DNA from: Burkholderia sp. D-99
GTDB lineage: Bacteria; Pseudomonadota; Gammaproteobacteria; Burkholderiales; Burkholderiaceae
Assembly (NCBI RefSeq): GCF_011605345.1
Contig: NZ_JAAOXM010000016.1
Coordinates: forward strand, 95,316 to 159,315
Length of the DNA stretch: 64,000 nucleotides
Reading direction: 5' to 3'
Both the position numbers and the translations under genes were made by a program. Positions within the stretch are counted from its first letter, which is position 1; each line of letters starts with the position of its first letter. The notes below the pieces were generated by a model. The model was not told where the DNA came from and made no database searches. It worked only from the letters and a program-made list of their open reading frames with translations. Positions 1 through 8,132 of the stretch are shown here, piece after piece.

Positions 1-34
1 GACCGTTCAACGCGGTAACGAGGTGGGGAACCAT
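1..34 (-). CDS. gshA: 5' end of glutamate-cysteine ligase (partial)
   Basis: Reading leftward from the ATG at 34, eleven codons give MVPHLVTALNG before the window edge. This matches my memory of the N-terminus of Burkholderia glutamate-cysteine ligase, the first enzyme of glutathione synthesis. It is also the gene I would expect downstream of glnK-amtB in this genus. The amtB terminator at about 184-212 separates it from amtB, so it probably has its own promoter in 35-183. Only 34 bases are visible, so the call rests on recognition and gene order. Confidence 0.55.
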   Translation of the reverse strand, partial: MVPHLVTALNG

Positions 35-183
35 GAATCACTCGCGAGCGGGAGAATGAAGATTGTAGAGCAATTGCCCCGCCCATTTGGGGATTGTTCC
101 CGGCTTCGCAAGGGTTTGGAGGAAGTTTTCGGCTATTGACCCGATAGCGCGAAGGGTTATGCGCTACGGCAGCAGCCGGCAGG

Positions 184-212
184 AGAAAAAAAGCCCGCCG
201 GGTGGGCGGGCC
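184..212 (-). terminator. Rho-independent terminator of glnK-amtB
   Basis: On the minus strand a GC-rich hairpin (arms GCCCGCC / GGCGGGC) is followed by a run of seven T residues. It lies 66 bases past the amtB stop. The rest of 35-277 shows no gene; it should hold the gshA promoter, which I cannot place. Confidence 0.85.
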
Positions 213-277
213 GAAGTCGCTGCGCTCATTCATGGCGGGCGCCGTCGTCGCGGCGGCCCGCCGGTCATCCTTATGAC

Positions 278-1792
278 TTATTCGACATGCTCGCCGTGCA
301 GGATCACGTCGAGGCCTTCGCGCTCTTCTTCTTCCGACACGCGCAAGCCCATCGTCATGTCGATCACCTTCAGCAGCACGAAGCTCAGCACGCCGCTGTA
401 CACCAGCGTGATCAGCACGCCCTTGGCCTGCAGCAGCAGGCTGCCGTCGGCGCCGCCGATGTCCTTGACCGCGAACACGCCCGTCAGCAGCGCGCCGAGA
501 ATCCCGCCCACGCCGTGCACACCGAACGCGTCGAGCGAATCGTCGTAGCCGAGCTTCGACTTGAGCCACGTCGCCGACCAGAAGCACACGACGCCGGCCG
601 CGATGCCGATCACGAGTGCGCCCGTCACGCCGACGAAGCCGGCCGCCGGCGTAATCGCAACGAGACCCGCGACCGCACCCGACACGATGCCGAGCACCGA
701 CGGCTTGCCCTTCGCGACCCATTCGGCAAACATCCAGCCGAGCGCCGCGCAGGCCGTCGCGACTTGCGTCGTCAGCATCGCGAAGCCGGCACGGCCGTCA
801 GCCGCGACCGCCGAGCCCGCGTTGAAACCGAACCAGCCGAACCACAGCATCGAGCCGCCGATCATCGTCAGCACGAGGTTGTGCGGCGCCATCGATTCGC
901 GGCCGTAGCCGACGCGCTTGCCGAGCACCAGGCACGACATCAGGCCCGCGATACCGGCGTTGATGTGCACCACCGTGCCGCCCGCGAAGTCGAGCACGCC
1001 GTCCGACGACAGCCAGCCGGTCGGCTCCCACACCATGTGCGCGATCGGCACATAGACGATCAGCGACCAGAGCGTCATGAACACCAGCATCGCCGAGAAC
1101 TTCATGCGGTCGGCGAACGCGCCGCAGATCAGGGCCGGCGTGATGATCGCGAACGTCATCTGGTAGACGAAGTAGACCGTCTCCGGAATCGTCGGCGCCA
1201 GGTGGCTGACGGTCAGCGTGGTCGCCTTGTCGCCGTGGATGTAGTTCATCCCGTGCAGGAACGCGCGCGACAGGCCGCCGATGAAGCCGTTGCCCGGCGT
1301 GAACGCGAGGCTGTAGCCGACCACCGTCCACAGCACCGTGATCAGCGCGGTGATCGCGAAGCTCTGCATCACGGTCGCGAGCACGTTCTTCTTGCGGACC
1401 ATGCCGGCGTAGAACAGCGCGAGGCCGGGGATCGTCATGAACAGCACGAGCGCGGTGGAGGTCAGCATCCACGCGGTGTCGCCCGAGTTGATCTTCGACG
1501 AATCGACGGAGAACGGCGCGGTCGGCGCGGCGGGTGCGGCCGGTGCCGAAGCGGCGGCGGCGGCCGACGCGTCGGTGGCGCCCGAAGCCGGTGCGGCGGC
1601 TGCGGCCGTGGCGGAGGCATCGGTTGCGGCCGGCGCCGAAGCGGCCGGAGCGGCGGCAGCCGAGGCGTCGGAAGCCGTGGCGGCGGGCGCGGACGCAGCC
1701 GCGGCGGACGCCGCGTCGTCGGCGAGCGCGGAGCCGACGCCGGCCGCGATCAGCGAGCCGGCCATCAGCAGGGACATCAGAAGTTTGCGCAT
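278..1792 (-). CDS. amtB: Ammonium transporter AmtB
   Basis: An Amt/Rh-family inner-membrane channel that takes up ammonium and is closed by GlnK when nitrogen is plentiful. The 504-residue protein starts with a signal peptide (about 1-24, ending SALA). An alanine/serine/proline-rich stretch follows to about residue 93. The polytopic core then begins at SGDTAWMLTSTALVLFM. The pore histidines fit FAGGTVVHINAGIAGL and DAFGVHGVGGILGALL. The low-complexity insert between signal peptide and first core helix is unusually long for the family. It is co-oriented with glnK 37 bases upstream, the classic pair, and shares the sigma-54 promoter ahead of glnK. Confidence 0.97.
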   Translation of the reverse strand: MRKLLMSLLMAGSLIAAGVGSALADDAASAAAASAPAATASDASAAAAPAASAPAATDASATAAAAAPASGATDASAAAAASAPAAPAAPTAPFSVDSSKINSGDTAWMLTSTALVLFMTIPGLALFYAGMVRKKNVLATVMQSFAITALITVLWTVVGYSLAFTPGNGFIGGLSRAFLHGMNYIHGDKATTLTVSHLAPTIPETVYFVYQMTFAIITPALICGAFADRMKFSAMLVFMTLWSLIVYVPIAHMVWEPTGWLSSDGVLDFAGGTVVHINAGIAGLMSCLVLGKRVGYGRESMAPHNLVLTMIGGSMLWFGWFGFNAGSAVAADGRAGFAMLTTQVATACAALGWMFAEWVAKGKPSVLGIVSGAVAGLVAITPAAGFVGVTGALVIGIAAGVVCFWSATWLKSKLGYDDSLDAFGVHGVGGILGALLTGVFAVKDIGGADGSLLLQAKGVLITLVYSGVLSFVLLKVIDMTMGLRVSEEEEREGLDVILHGEHVE

Positions 1793-1829
1793 CTTGGGTT
1801 TCCTCTTGTCGCTTGTCTTGTGTGTTCTG

Positions 1830-2168
1830 TTACAGCGCGTCTGCGCCGGTCTCCCCGGTGCGAATCCGGATCACCTGTTCGATCGCCGTGACGAAGATCT
1901 TGCCGTCGCCGATCTTGCCGGTGCGCGCGGCCCGCTCGATCGCCTCGACCGCCTGGTCGACGAGATCGTCGGACACGGCTGCCTCGATCTTCATCTTCGG
2001 CAGGAAATCGACCACGTATTCGGCGCCGCGGTACAGCTCGGTGTGCCCCTTCTGCCGCCCGAACCCTTTCACCTCCGTGACCGTGATGCCCGAGACGCCA
2101 AGCGCCGACAGCGCCTCGCGCGTCTCATCGAGCTTGAACGGCTTGATGATTGCGGTAATGAGTTTCAT
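1830..2168 (-). CDS. glnK: PII nitrogen signal protein GlnK
   Basis: A trimeric PII protein that reads 2-oxoglutarate and ATP/ADP, and that plugs AmtB when nitrogen is sufficient. The 112-residue length is exact for the family when started at the ATG at 2168 (MKLITAIIKPFKL). An upstream in-frame ATG would overlap the promoter and is rejected. The T-loop is intact, with Tyr51 in GHTELYRGAEY, the uridylylation site, and the C-terminal signature GDGKIFV is present. It is first gene of glnK-amtB, about 50 bases below a good sigma-54 promoter, so expression is probably NtrC-activated under nitrogen limitation. Confidence 0.97.
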   Translation of the reverse strand: MKLITAIIKPFKLDETREALSALGVSGITVTEVKGFGRQKGHTELYRGAEYVVDFLPKMKIEAAVSDDLVDQAVEAIERAARTGKIGDGKIFVTAIEQVIRIRTGETGADAL

Positions 2169-2229
2169 GAAGTCCTCTCGCTGGGTTGTCCCGTCGAATT
2201 GGTTGGAATGTTGTAACGGACTCTCCTCA

Positions 2230-2244
2230 GCAACTCGCATGCCA
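2230..2244 (-). promoter_or_regulatory. Sigma-54 promoter of glnK-amtB
   Basis: The minus strand reads TGGCATGCGAGTTGC. This is the -24/-12 consensus TGGCAY-N5-TTGC with correct spacing. The predicted start lies near 2218, about 50 bases before the glnK ATG. The match is read directly; use in vivo is inferred. Confidence 0.85.
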
Positions 2245-2491
2245 TGTCGGTTCGAGCACCGTTTCAAAGGGCTTCATCAAGGGGTCGCATCCCGTGATGT
2301 AAGGTACGGAAGCCCGGCCGAATGGCCAACGTGGCCCGGTTTGCTGGCGCGGCGAAAGGATCGTTGCTAGAGTGCACGCACGTCCCGGATCGCCGGGGCA
2401 TTCACCCATGCGGGCGCCATGCCCGGAATTCGCGCTCCGGGCGCACCATTTCCGGTCACGCGTGCATCATGGGCACGTACGCAACTGAAGA

Positions 2492-2508
2492 TGCACATTT
2501 TTTGTGCA
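2492..2508. promoter_or_regulatory. NtrC-like binding dyad
   Basis: TGCACATTTTTTGTGCA is a perfect dyad (TGCACA, five bases, TGTGCA). It has the layout and half-sites of the enteric NtrC consensus (TGCAC-N7-GTGCA). It lies about 250 bases upstream of the glnK -24 element, which is far but possible for an enhancer. It is also 16 bases ahead of ubiK, so NtrC could affect both genes. Confidence 0.6.
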
Positions 2509-2523
2509 AGGAAGGGGAATCAC

Positions 2524-2775
2524 ATGAAGCAACCCAGCGACGTTTTCAACGATCTGCAGTCGCGCGTCAGCGATCTGCTGAAAAACTCGCCGGCCAAGGA
2601 CGTCGAGCGCAACGTGAAGGCCATGCTGTCGCAAGGCTTTTCGAAACTCGATCTCGTCACGCGCGAGGAATTCGACACGCAGGCGCAAGTGCTCGCCCGC
2701 ACCCGCGTGCGCCTCGAGGAACTCGAAAAGCGCGTCGCGGAACTCGAGCAGAAGCTCGCCGCACCGCAAGCCTGA
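2524..2775 (+). CDS. ubiK: Ubiquinone biosynthesis accessory factor UbiK (BMFP family)
   Basis: An 83-residue BMFP-domain protein. The E. coli relative (YqiC/UbiK) binds lipid and UbiJ and supports aerobic ubiquinone synthesis. It has an N-terminal amphipathic region (KQPSDVFNDLQSRVSDLLKNSP). A C-terminal coiled coil of Leu/Glu/Lys heptads follows (about 50-78, RVRLEELEKRVAELEQKL). The ATG at 2524 is chosen over one at 2419 because AAGGAAGGGGAA precedes it and the family begins here. It is divergent from glnK. The chromosomal neighbourhood with comM and glnK is usual for the group. Confidence 0.9.
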   Translation: MKQPSDVFNDLQSRVSDLLKNSPAKDVERNVKAMLSQGFSKLDLVTREEFDTQAQVLARTRVRLEELEKRVAELEQKLAAPQA

Positions 2776-2896
2776 CGCCCCACCCGGCCGCAAGGTCCGG
2801 GCGCGGGCCGCCTCGTGCGGCCCGCGCCCGCCGCCTCCGAAGCCCTGAAGTCGCCCTGCCGCCCTTCGTCGTCCGTCGTTCTCCGCAGCATCCCCG

Positions 2897-3236
2897 CTCT
2901 TCGCTGTTCATCGCTCTTCGCCGTTCGTCGCTCTTCGTAGCCCCTCGCTTTTCGTAGTCCGTCGCTTTTCGCAGTCCCTCGCTCTTCGTAGTCCGTCGCT
3001 CTTCGTAGTCCGTCGCTCTTCGTAGTCCCCCGCTCTTCGTAGTCCCCCGCTCTTCGTAGCCCCTCGCTTTTCGTAGTCCGTCGCTCTTCGCAGTCCCTCG
3101 CTCTTCGTAGTCCGTCGCTCTTCGTAGTCCCCCGCTCTTCGTAGTCCCTCGTTCTTCGTAGTCCCTCGTTCTTCGTAGTCCCTCGTTCTTCGTAGTCCCT
3201 CGTTCTTCGTAGCCCCTCGCTCTTCGCAGTCCCTCG
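2897..3236. repeat. 17-nt tandem repeat array, about 20 copies
   Basis: Twenty consecutive 17-base units fit CTCTTCGTAGTCCSTCG, with a few positions varying (TTCTTCG, CTTTTCG, AGCCCCT, AGTCCGT, AGTCCCC). More diverged copies lie just before 2897. Runs of the same variant order (AGCCCCT, CTTTT-AGTCCGT, CAGTCCCT, AGTCCGT) recur seven units apart, suggesting duplication of a roughly 119-base block. The array fills most of the 568-base gap between ubiK and comM. Because 17 is not a multiple of 3 and no unit makes a stop on the minus strand, long false reading frames cross it. Confidence 0.97.
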
Positions 3237-3343
3237 TTCTTTTCCCGCGCCACGCCGGCAAGCGCGCACCGATTCCTCCGATTTCCGCGGCATACGGTCA
3301 CGAACGGCCGTCGCCCGTCCGTTTTGTTTACAGGAGCCTCGCC

Positions 3344-4975
3344 ATGTCGCTCGCCGTGGTGCGCAGCCGCGCGCCCGCCTCCGGCCGTGCGCCGGACGTT
3401 ACCGTCGAAGTCCATCTCGCCAACGGGCTGCCGTCGTTCTCGATCGTCGGCCTGCCCGATCTCGAAGTCCGCGAAAGCCGCGAGCGGGTGCGTGCCGCGC
3501 TGCAGAACTGCGGCTTCGAATTCCCCGTGCGCCGCATCACCGTCAACCTCGCGCCGGCCGACCTGCCGAAGGAGTCGGGGCGGTTCGACCTGCCGATCGC
3601 GCTCGGCATCCTCGCCGCGAACGGCCAGATCCCGGCCGACGCGCTGGCCGGCCGCGAATTCGCGGGTGAGCTGTCGCTGACGGGCGCGCTGCGGCCGATG
3701 CGCGGTGCGTTCGCGATGGCGTGCGGGGTGGCGCGGGACTGGCAGGTTGCAGAAAGCGGCGCGGCTTCCGGTTTGCGCGTCGGCGCGCTTTCCGATTCGA
3801 GCAACGGTGGCCCAGGGGCCGGCCCGGAGCCCGGCGCCGCCGCCGCGTCAAACGCCCCCGAGCTGTACCTGCCGCTCGCCAGCGCCGCCGAGGCGGCGCT
3901 CGTTCCGGGCGTCACCGTGTTCGGCGCGCCGGACCTGCCCGCGTTGTGTGCTCACCTCGCCGGGGCGCCTGACGGCCGGCTCGCACCGGTCGCGGCGCCG
4001 TGCCTCGACGGCCTGCCGATGCCGGCCGCCCCCGATCTCGCCGATGTGGTCGGCCAGCGCGGCGCCCGCCGCGCGCTGGAAGTCGCGGCCGCGGGCGGCC
4101 ATCACATGCTGATGGTCGGGCCGCCGGGTGCCGGCAAGTCGATGCTGGCCGCACGGCTGCCGGGCCTCCTGCCGCCGCTGACCGACGACGAGGCGCTGAC
4201 CTCGGCGGCGCTCCTCTCTGCGAGCCGCCTCGGCTTTTCACCCGCACAGTGGCGCCGGCGGCCGTTCCGTGCACCGCATCACTCGTCGAGCGCCGCCGCA
4301 CTGGTCGGCGGGCGCAACCCGCCGCAACCGGGCGAAATCACGCTCGCACATCTCGGCGTGCTGTTTCTCGACGAACTGCCCGAATTCGACCGGCACGTGC
4401 TCGAAATGCTGCGCGAGCCGCTGGAAGCCGGCCGGATCACGATTTCGCGCGCGGCGCAGCAGGTCGATTTCCCGGCCGCATGCCAGTTGATCGCCGCGAT
4501 GAACCCATGCCCGTGCGGCTGGCACGGCGATCCGTCCGGGCGCTGCCGCTGCACGCCGGATGTCGCCGCGCGCTACCTGCGCAAGCTGTCGGGGCCGCTC
4601 GTCGATCGCATCGACATCCAGATCGACCTGCCCGCGCTATCGCCGGCCGAACTCGCGTCGCGCGCGACGGCGCCCGGCGAGCCGAGCGCGGCGGTGGCCG
4701 CGCGGGTCGCACACGCGCGTGCGCTGCAGCTCGGCCGGCAGGGCAAGACGAATCACATGCTGAGCGGCCGCGAGACCGACGACCTGTGCCGGCCGACCGA
4801 CGAAGGCGAACGGCTGCTGCGCGAAGCCGGCGAGCGCTTCGGCTGGTCGGCGCGCGCGTATTACCGCGTGCTGAAGGTCGCGCGGACGATCGCCGACCTG
4901 GCCGGCGACCCGCTGCCGACGGCCGCGCAGATCGCCGAAGCGATCCGCTACCGGCGCGCGCTGACGGCGCTGTGA
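3344..4975 (+). CDS. comM: ComM/YifB-type Mg-chelatase-like AAA+ helicase
   Basis: A 543-residue member of the YifB/ComM family. ComM drives branch migration during integration of DNA taken up by natural transformation. The N-terminal ChlI-like domain carries ANGLPSFSIVGLPDLEVRES. A AAA+ core follows, with Walker A GPPGAGKS near residue 260 and Walker B LFLDELPEF near 342. It ends with a C-terminal Mg_chelatase domain (YYRVLKVARTIADLAG). An AGGAG precedes the ATG at 3344. A small Ala/Gly-rich insertion near residue 150 is the only oddity. It is transcribed alone, downstream of the 17-nt array. Confidence 0.95.
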   Translation: MSLAVVRSRAPASGRAPDVTVEVHLANGLPSFSIVGLPDLEVRESRERVRAALQNCGFEFPVRRITVNLAPADLPKESGRFDLPIALGILAANGQIPADALAGREFAGELSLTGALRPMRGAFAMACGVARDWQVAESGAASGLRVGALSDSSNGGPGAGPEPGAAAASNAPELYLPLASAAEAALVPGVTVFGAPDLPALCAHLAGAPDGRLAPVAAPCLDGLPMPAAPDLADVVGQRGARRALEVAAAGGHHMLMVGPPGAGKSMLAARLPGLLPPLTDDEALTSAALLSASRLGFSPAQWRRRPFRAPHHSSSAAALVGGRNPPQPGEITLAHLGVLFLDELPEFDRHVLEMLREPLEAGRITISRAAQQVDFPAACQLIAAMNPCPCGWHGDPSGRCRCTPDVAARYLRKLSGPLVDRIDIQIDLPALSPAELASRATAPGEPSAAVAARVAHARALQLGRQGKTNHMLSGRETDDLCRPTDEGERLLREAGERFGWSARAYYRVLKVARTIADLAGDPLPTAAQIAEAIRYRRALTAL

Positions 4976-5190
4976 GCGCCCTCGGAGGACAAAATCCGGC
5001 TGTCAAGACTTGACTTATGCACAATTTCGCGAATCCGGCCCCGGATCGAGGCTCGGCGGGGCCTTTGCAGCACGGAATCCGTATCTCGTTGTTTTAATTG
5101 ATTTTTCTCAAAACACGAGCACGCGACCAAACGGGCCGGAAGGCCGTCCCGCGCGGCTTGGCGGGAAATCCGGGCGACTTTTCAACAAAG

Positions 5191-5213
5191 TTATCCACAT
5201 GCGCTGTGGATAG
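5191..5213. promoter_or_regulatory. Inverted pair of DnaA boxes
   Basis: A perfect DnaA box TTATCCACA (5191-5199) faces a second, TGTGGATAG (5205-5213), with one mismatch and five bases between. It sits in the 333-base gap between comM and a convergent lipoprotein gene. No dnaA, dnaN, rpmH or AT-rich unwinding region is near, so this is not oriC. It may titrate DnaA. Nothing else recognisable lies in 4976-5308. Confidence 0.6.
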
Positions 5214-5308
5214 TCGAAAAAACCTCGCAAAATCCGATGACTAGCGCCGAAAGCTGCGAATGAACTTTCAGTTGTCACAGAGTGTCCCGGCGCCCTCGCC
5301 GCCCGCTG

Positions 5309-5881
5309 TCAGTCGAGCTTGAACGACCCGAAAAACTGGTCGAGCTGCTCCTGTGCAAGCGGCCCGTCGGCAATCACGACGGCCTGGTACGCGTGCCGGC
5401 CGCGTGCAGCGAGCCGGGCGACGATCGTCTTGCGTGTGCGATCGCCGCCGGCAGCCGCGCCCGCGATGCGCAGCTCGAGCCCGTTCACCGCGCCGCCGGA
5501 CGCGAGCGGCACGGGCACCGAAGCCGTCTGCGGCGCGCCTTCGAGGTTGCGCGACAGCCCGGCACGCAGGAATTCGAGCGCCGCGCGGCGCGTGTCGTCG
5601 CGGTCGTCGGGCAGCGTCAGCGTGCCGACCGCGAACACCGCGCCGTCCACGTGCGCGGCCTGCATCCGCATCGGCATCGACGCGCCGCCGATCGCCACCG
5701 GCTGCTGCTCGACGGTCGGCTTCGCCGGCAGGTCGATCGTGTAGCCGGCGTCGTTGTGCAGCGTGCGCCAGTCGTACGACGGCGAGCACGCGGCCAGCAC
5801 GACGCTCACGCACGCGAGCGCGGCGAAGTGTCGCAGCGGACGAAAAAGGGGGCGCAACGAATCGGTGACTTCCTTCGGCAT
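5309..5881 (-). CDS. Conserved hypothetical lipoprotein
   Basis: A 190-residue protein of unknown function. From the ATG at 5881 it has a charged start, a hydrophobic stretch and a lipobox (VVLAAC-SPS), so it is probably a lipoprotein. The mature part (YDWRTLHNDAGYTIDLPAKP...) is followed by an Ala/Gly-rich body ending QEQLDQFFGSFKLD. I recognise no catalytic motif. It is divergent from the TlpA-like gene with about 160 bases between, and convergent with comM. Confidence 0.8.
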   Translation of the reverse strand: MPKEVTDSLRPLFRPLRHFAALACVSVVLAACSPSYDWRTLHNDAGYTIDLPAKPTVEQQPVAIGGASMPMRMQAAHVDGAVFAVGTLTLPDDRDDTRRAALEFLRAGLSRNLEGAPQTASVPVPLASGGAVNGLELRIAGAAAGGDRTRKTIVARLAARGRHAYQAVVIADGPLAQEQLDQFFGSFKLD

Positions 5882-6041
5882 GGCGTGGATCGGGCAGGCA
5901 AAACGGGCATTATCCGCCGAACGTGAAATCCGGGATGTGTGGCCGCCGTCGGTGCTCACGCCGCATTCGCGCTAAAATGAGCGCCGAATTTCGATGTCCT
6001 TTGCTTTGATCCGCGTCATCGACCGACTCCGAGAGCACCAG

Positions 6042-6578
6042 ATGAACACCACGCCTCCCGCCCGCCGCAGCGCCGGCCCCGTCCGCTACATCGTCGCCGC
6101 CGTCGTCGTCGCGGCGATCGCCGTCGCCGGCTTCTTCGCGTTCAACGGCAAGTCCAGCGTGCCGGACGCCACGTTCACGCTGCTGTCGGGCCAGAAGGTC
6201 TCGACCGCAGGCGACCTGAAAGGCAAGGTCTATCTCGTGAACTTCTGGGCGACGAGCTGCGCGACCTGCATGCAGGAAATGCCGCAGATGGTCGATACCT
6301 ATAATCGCTTCAAGGGTCAGGGGCTGGAATTCGTCGCGGTTGCGATGAACTACGATCCGCCGATGTACGTCGCGAACTACGCGCAGACGCGCCAGTTGCC
6401 GTTCAAGGTCGCGCTCGACGACGGCAGCGTCGCTAAGCAGTTCGGCAACGTGCAGCTCACGCCGACGACCTTCGTCGTCGACAAGGATGGCAAGATCCTG
6501 AAGCGCTACGTCGGCGCACCGCAGTTCGCGGAACTCGACGCACTGCTCAAGAAGGCACTCGGCAGCAACGCGGCCTGA
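6042..6578 (+). CDS. TlpA/ResA-family thioredoxin-like protein
   Basis: A 178-residue membrane-anchored periplasmic thioredoxin-fold protein. One N-terminal helix (about 16-36) precedes a TlpA-type domain with the active site WATSCATC, i.e. CxxC as Cys-Ala-Thr-Cys. The cis-proline strand is LTPTTFVVDKDGK. Such proteins pass reducing equivalents to periplasmic cysteines, for example in cytochrome c maturation; the target here is unknown. I chose the ATG at 6042 because an earlier in-frame ATG at 5994 adds a non-homologous leader. It is convergent with dctD across a terminator. Confidence 0.9.
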   Translation: MNTTPPARRSAGPVRYIVAAVVVAAIAVAGFFAFNGKSSVPDATFTLLSGQKVSTAGDLKGKVYLVNFWATSCATCMQEMPQMVDTYNRFKGQGLEFVAVAMNYDPPMYVANYAQTRQLPFKVALDDGSVAKQFGNVQLTPTTFVVDKDGKILKRYVGAPQFAELDALLKKALGSNAA

Positions 6579-6640
6579 GCGCCGCCAGATCCGGGATCCG
6601 GCTCGAAGGGCAGCACGCCGCGCCCTTCACGCACAAACGG

Positions 6641-6671
6641 ACCGTACGACCGGGCAACCCGGTTCTACGGT
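6641..6671. terminator. Hairpin between convergent tlpA-like gene and dctD
   Basis: Arms ACCGTA...ACCGGG and CCCGGT...TACGGT pair around a CAA loop with one small internal mismatch. A T-rich stretch (TCGTTTGCTTTT) follows on the plus strand. It probably terminates the TlpA-like gene. Confidence 0.6.
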
Positions 6672-6682
6672 TCGTTTGCTTT

Positions 6683-8038
<1,356 letters not shown>

Positions 8039-8132
8039 CGTACTCACTTGCTCCTGACGGGCCGCGCGGCGGCAGCGCGCGCGGCGTCGTTGATACCGAT
8101 CGTGCGCCGATCGGGCGTGCGGCGTGGCGCGC

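Noticed and set aside
287..1891. Long plus-strand frame opposite amtB
   Set aside because: His/Arg-rich shadow of a GC-rich gene; AmtB is certain on the other strand. The same holds for many long opposite-strand frames here.
2520..3415. Long minus-strand frames with a 17-residue repeat (EGLRRTRDYEERGTTKN type)
   Set aside because: They are translations of the 17-nt array, open in all three minus frames only because the unit has no stop; no start signal or family.
5191..5213. Chromosomal origin
   Set aside because: Only two DnaA boxes, no AT-rich region and no dnaA/dnaN/rpmH nearby.
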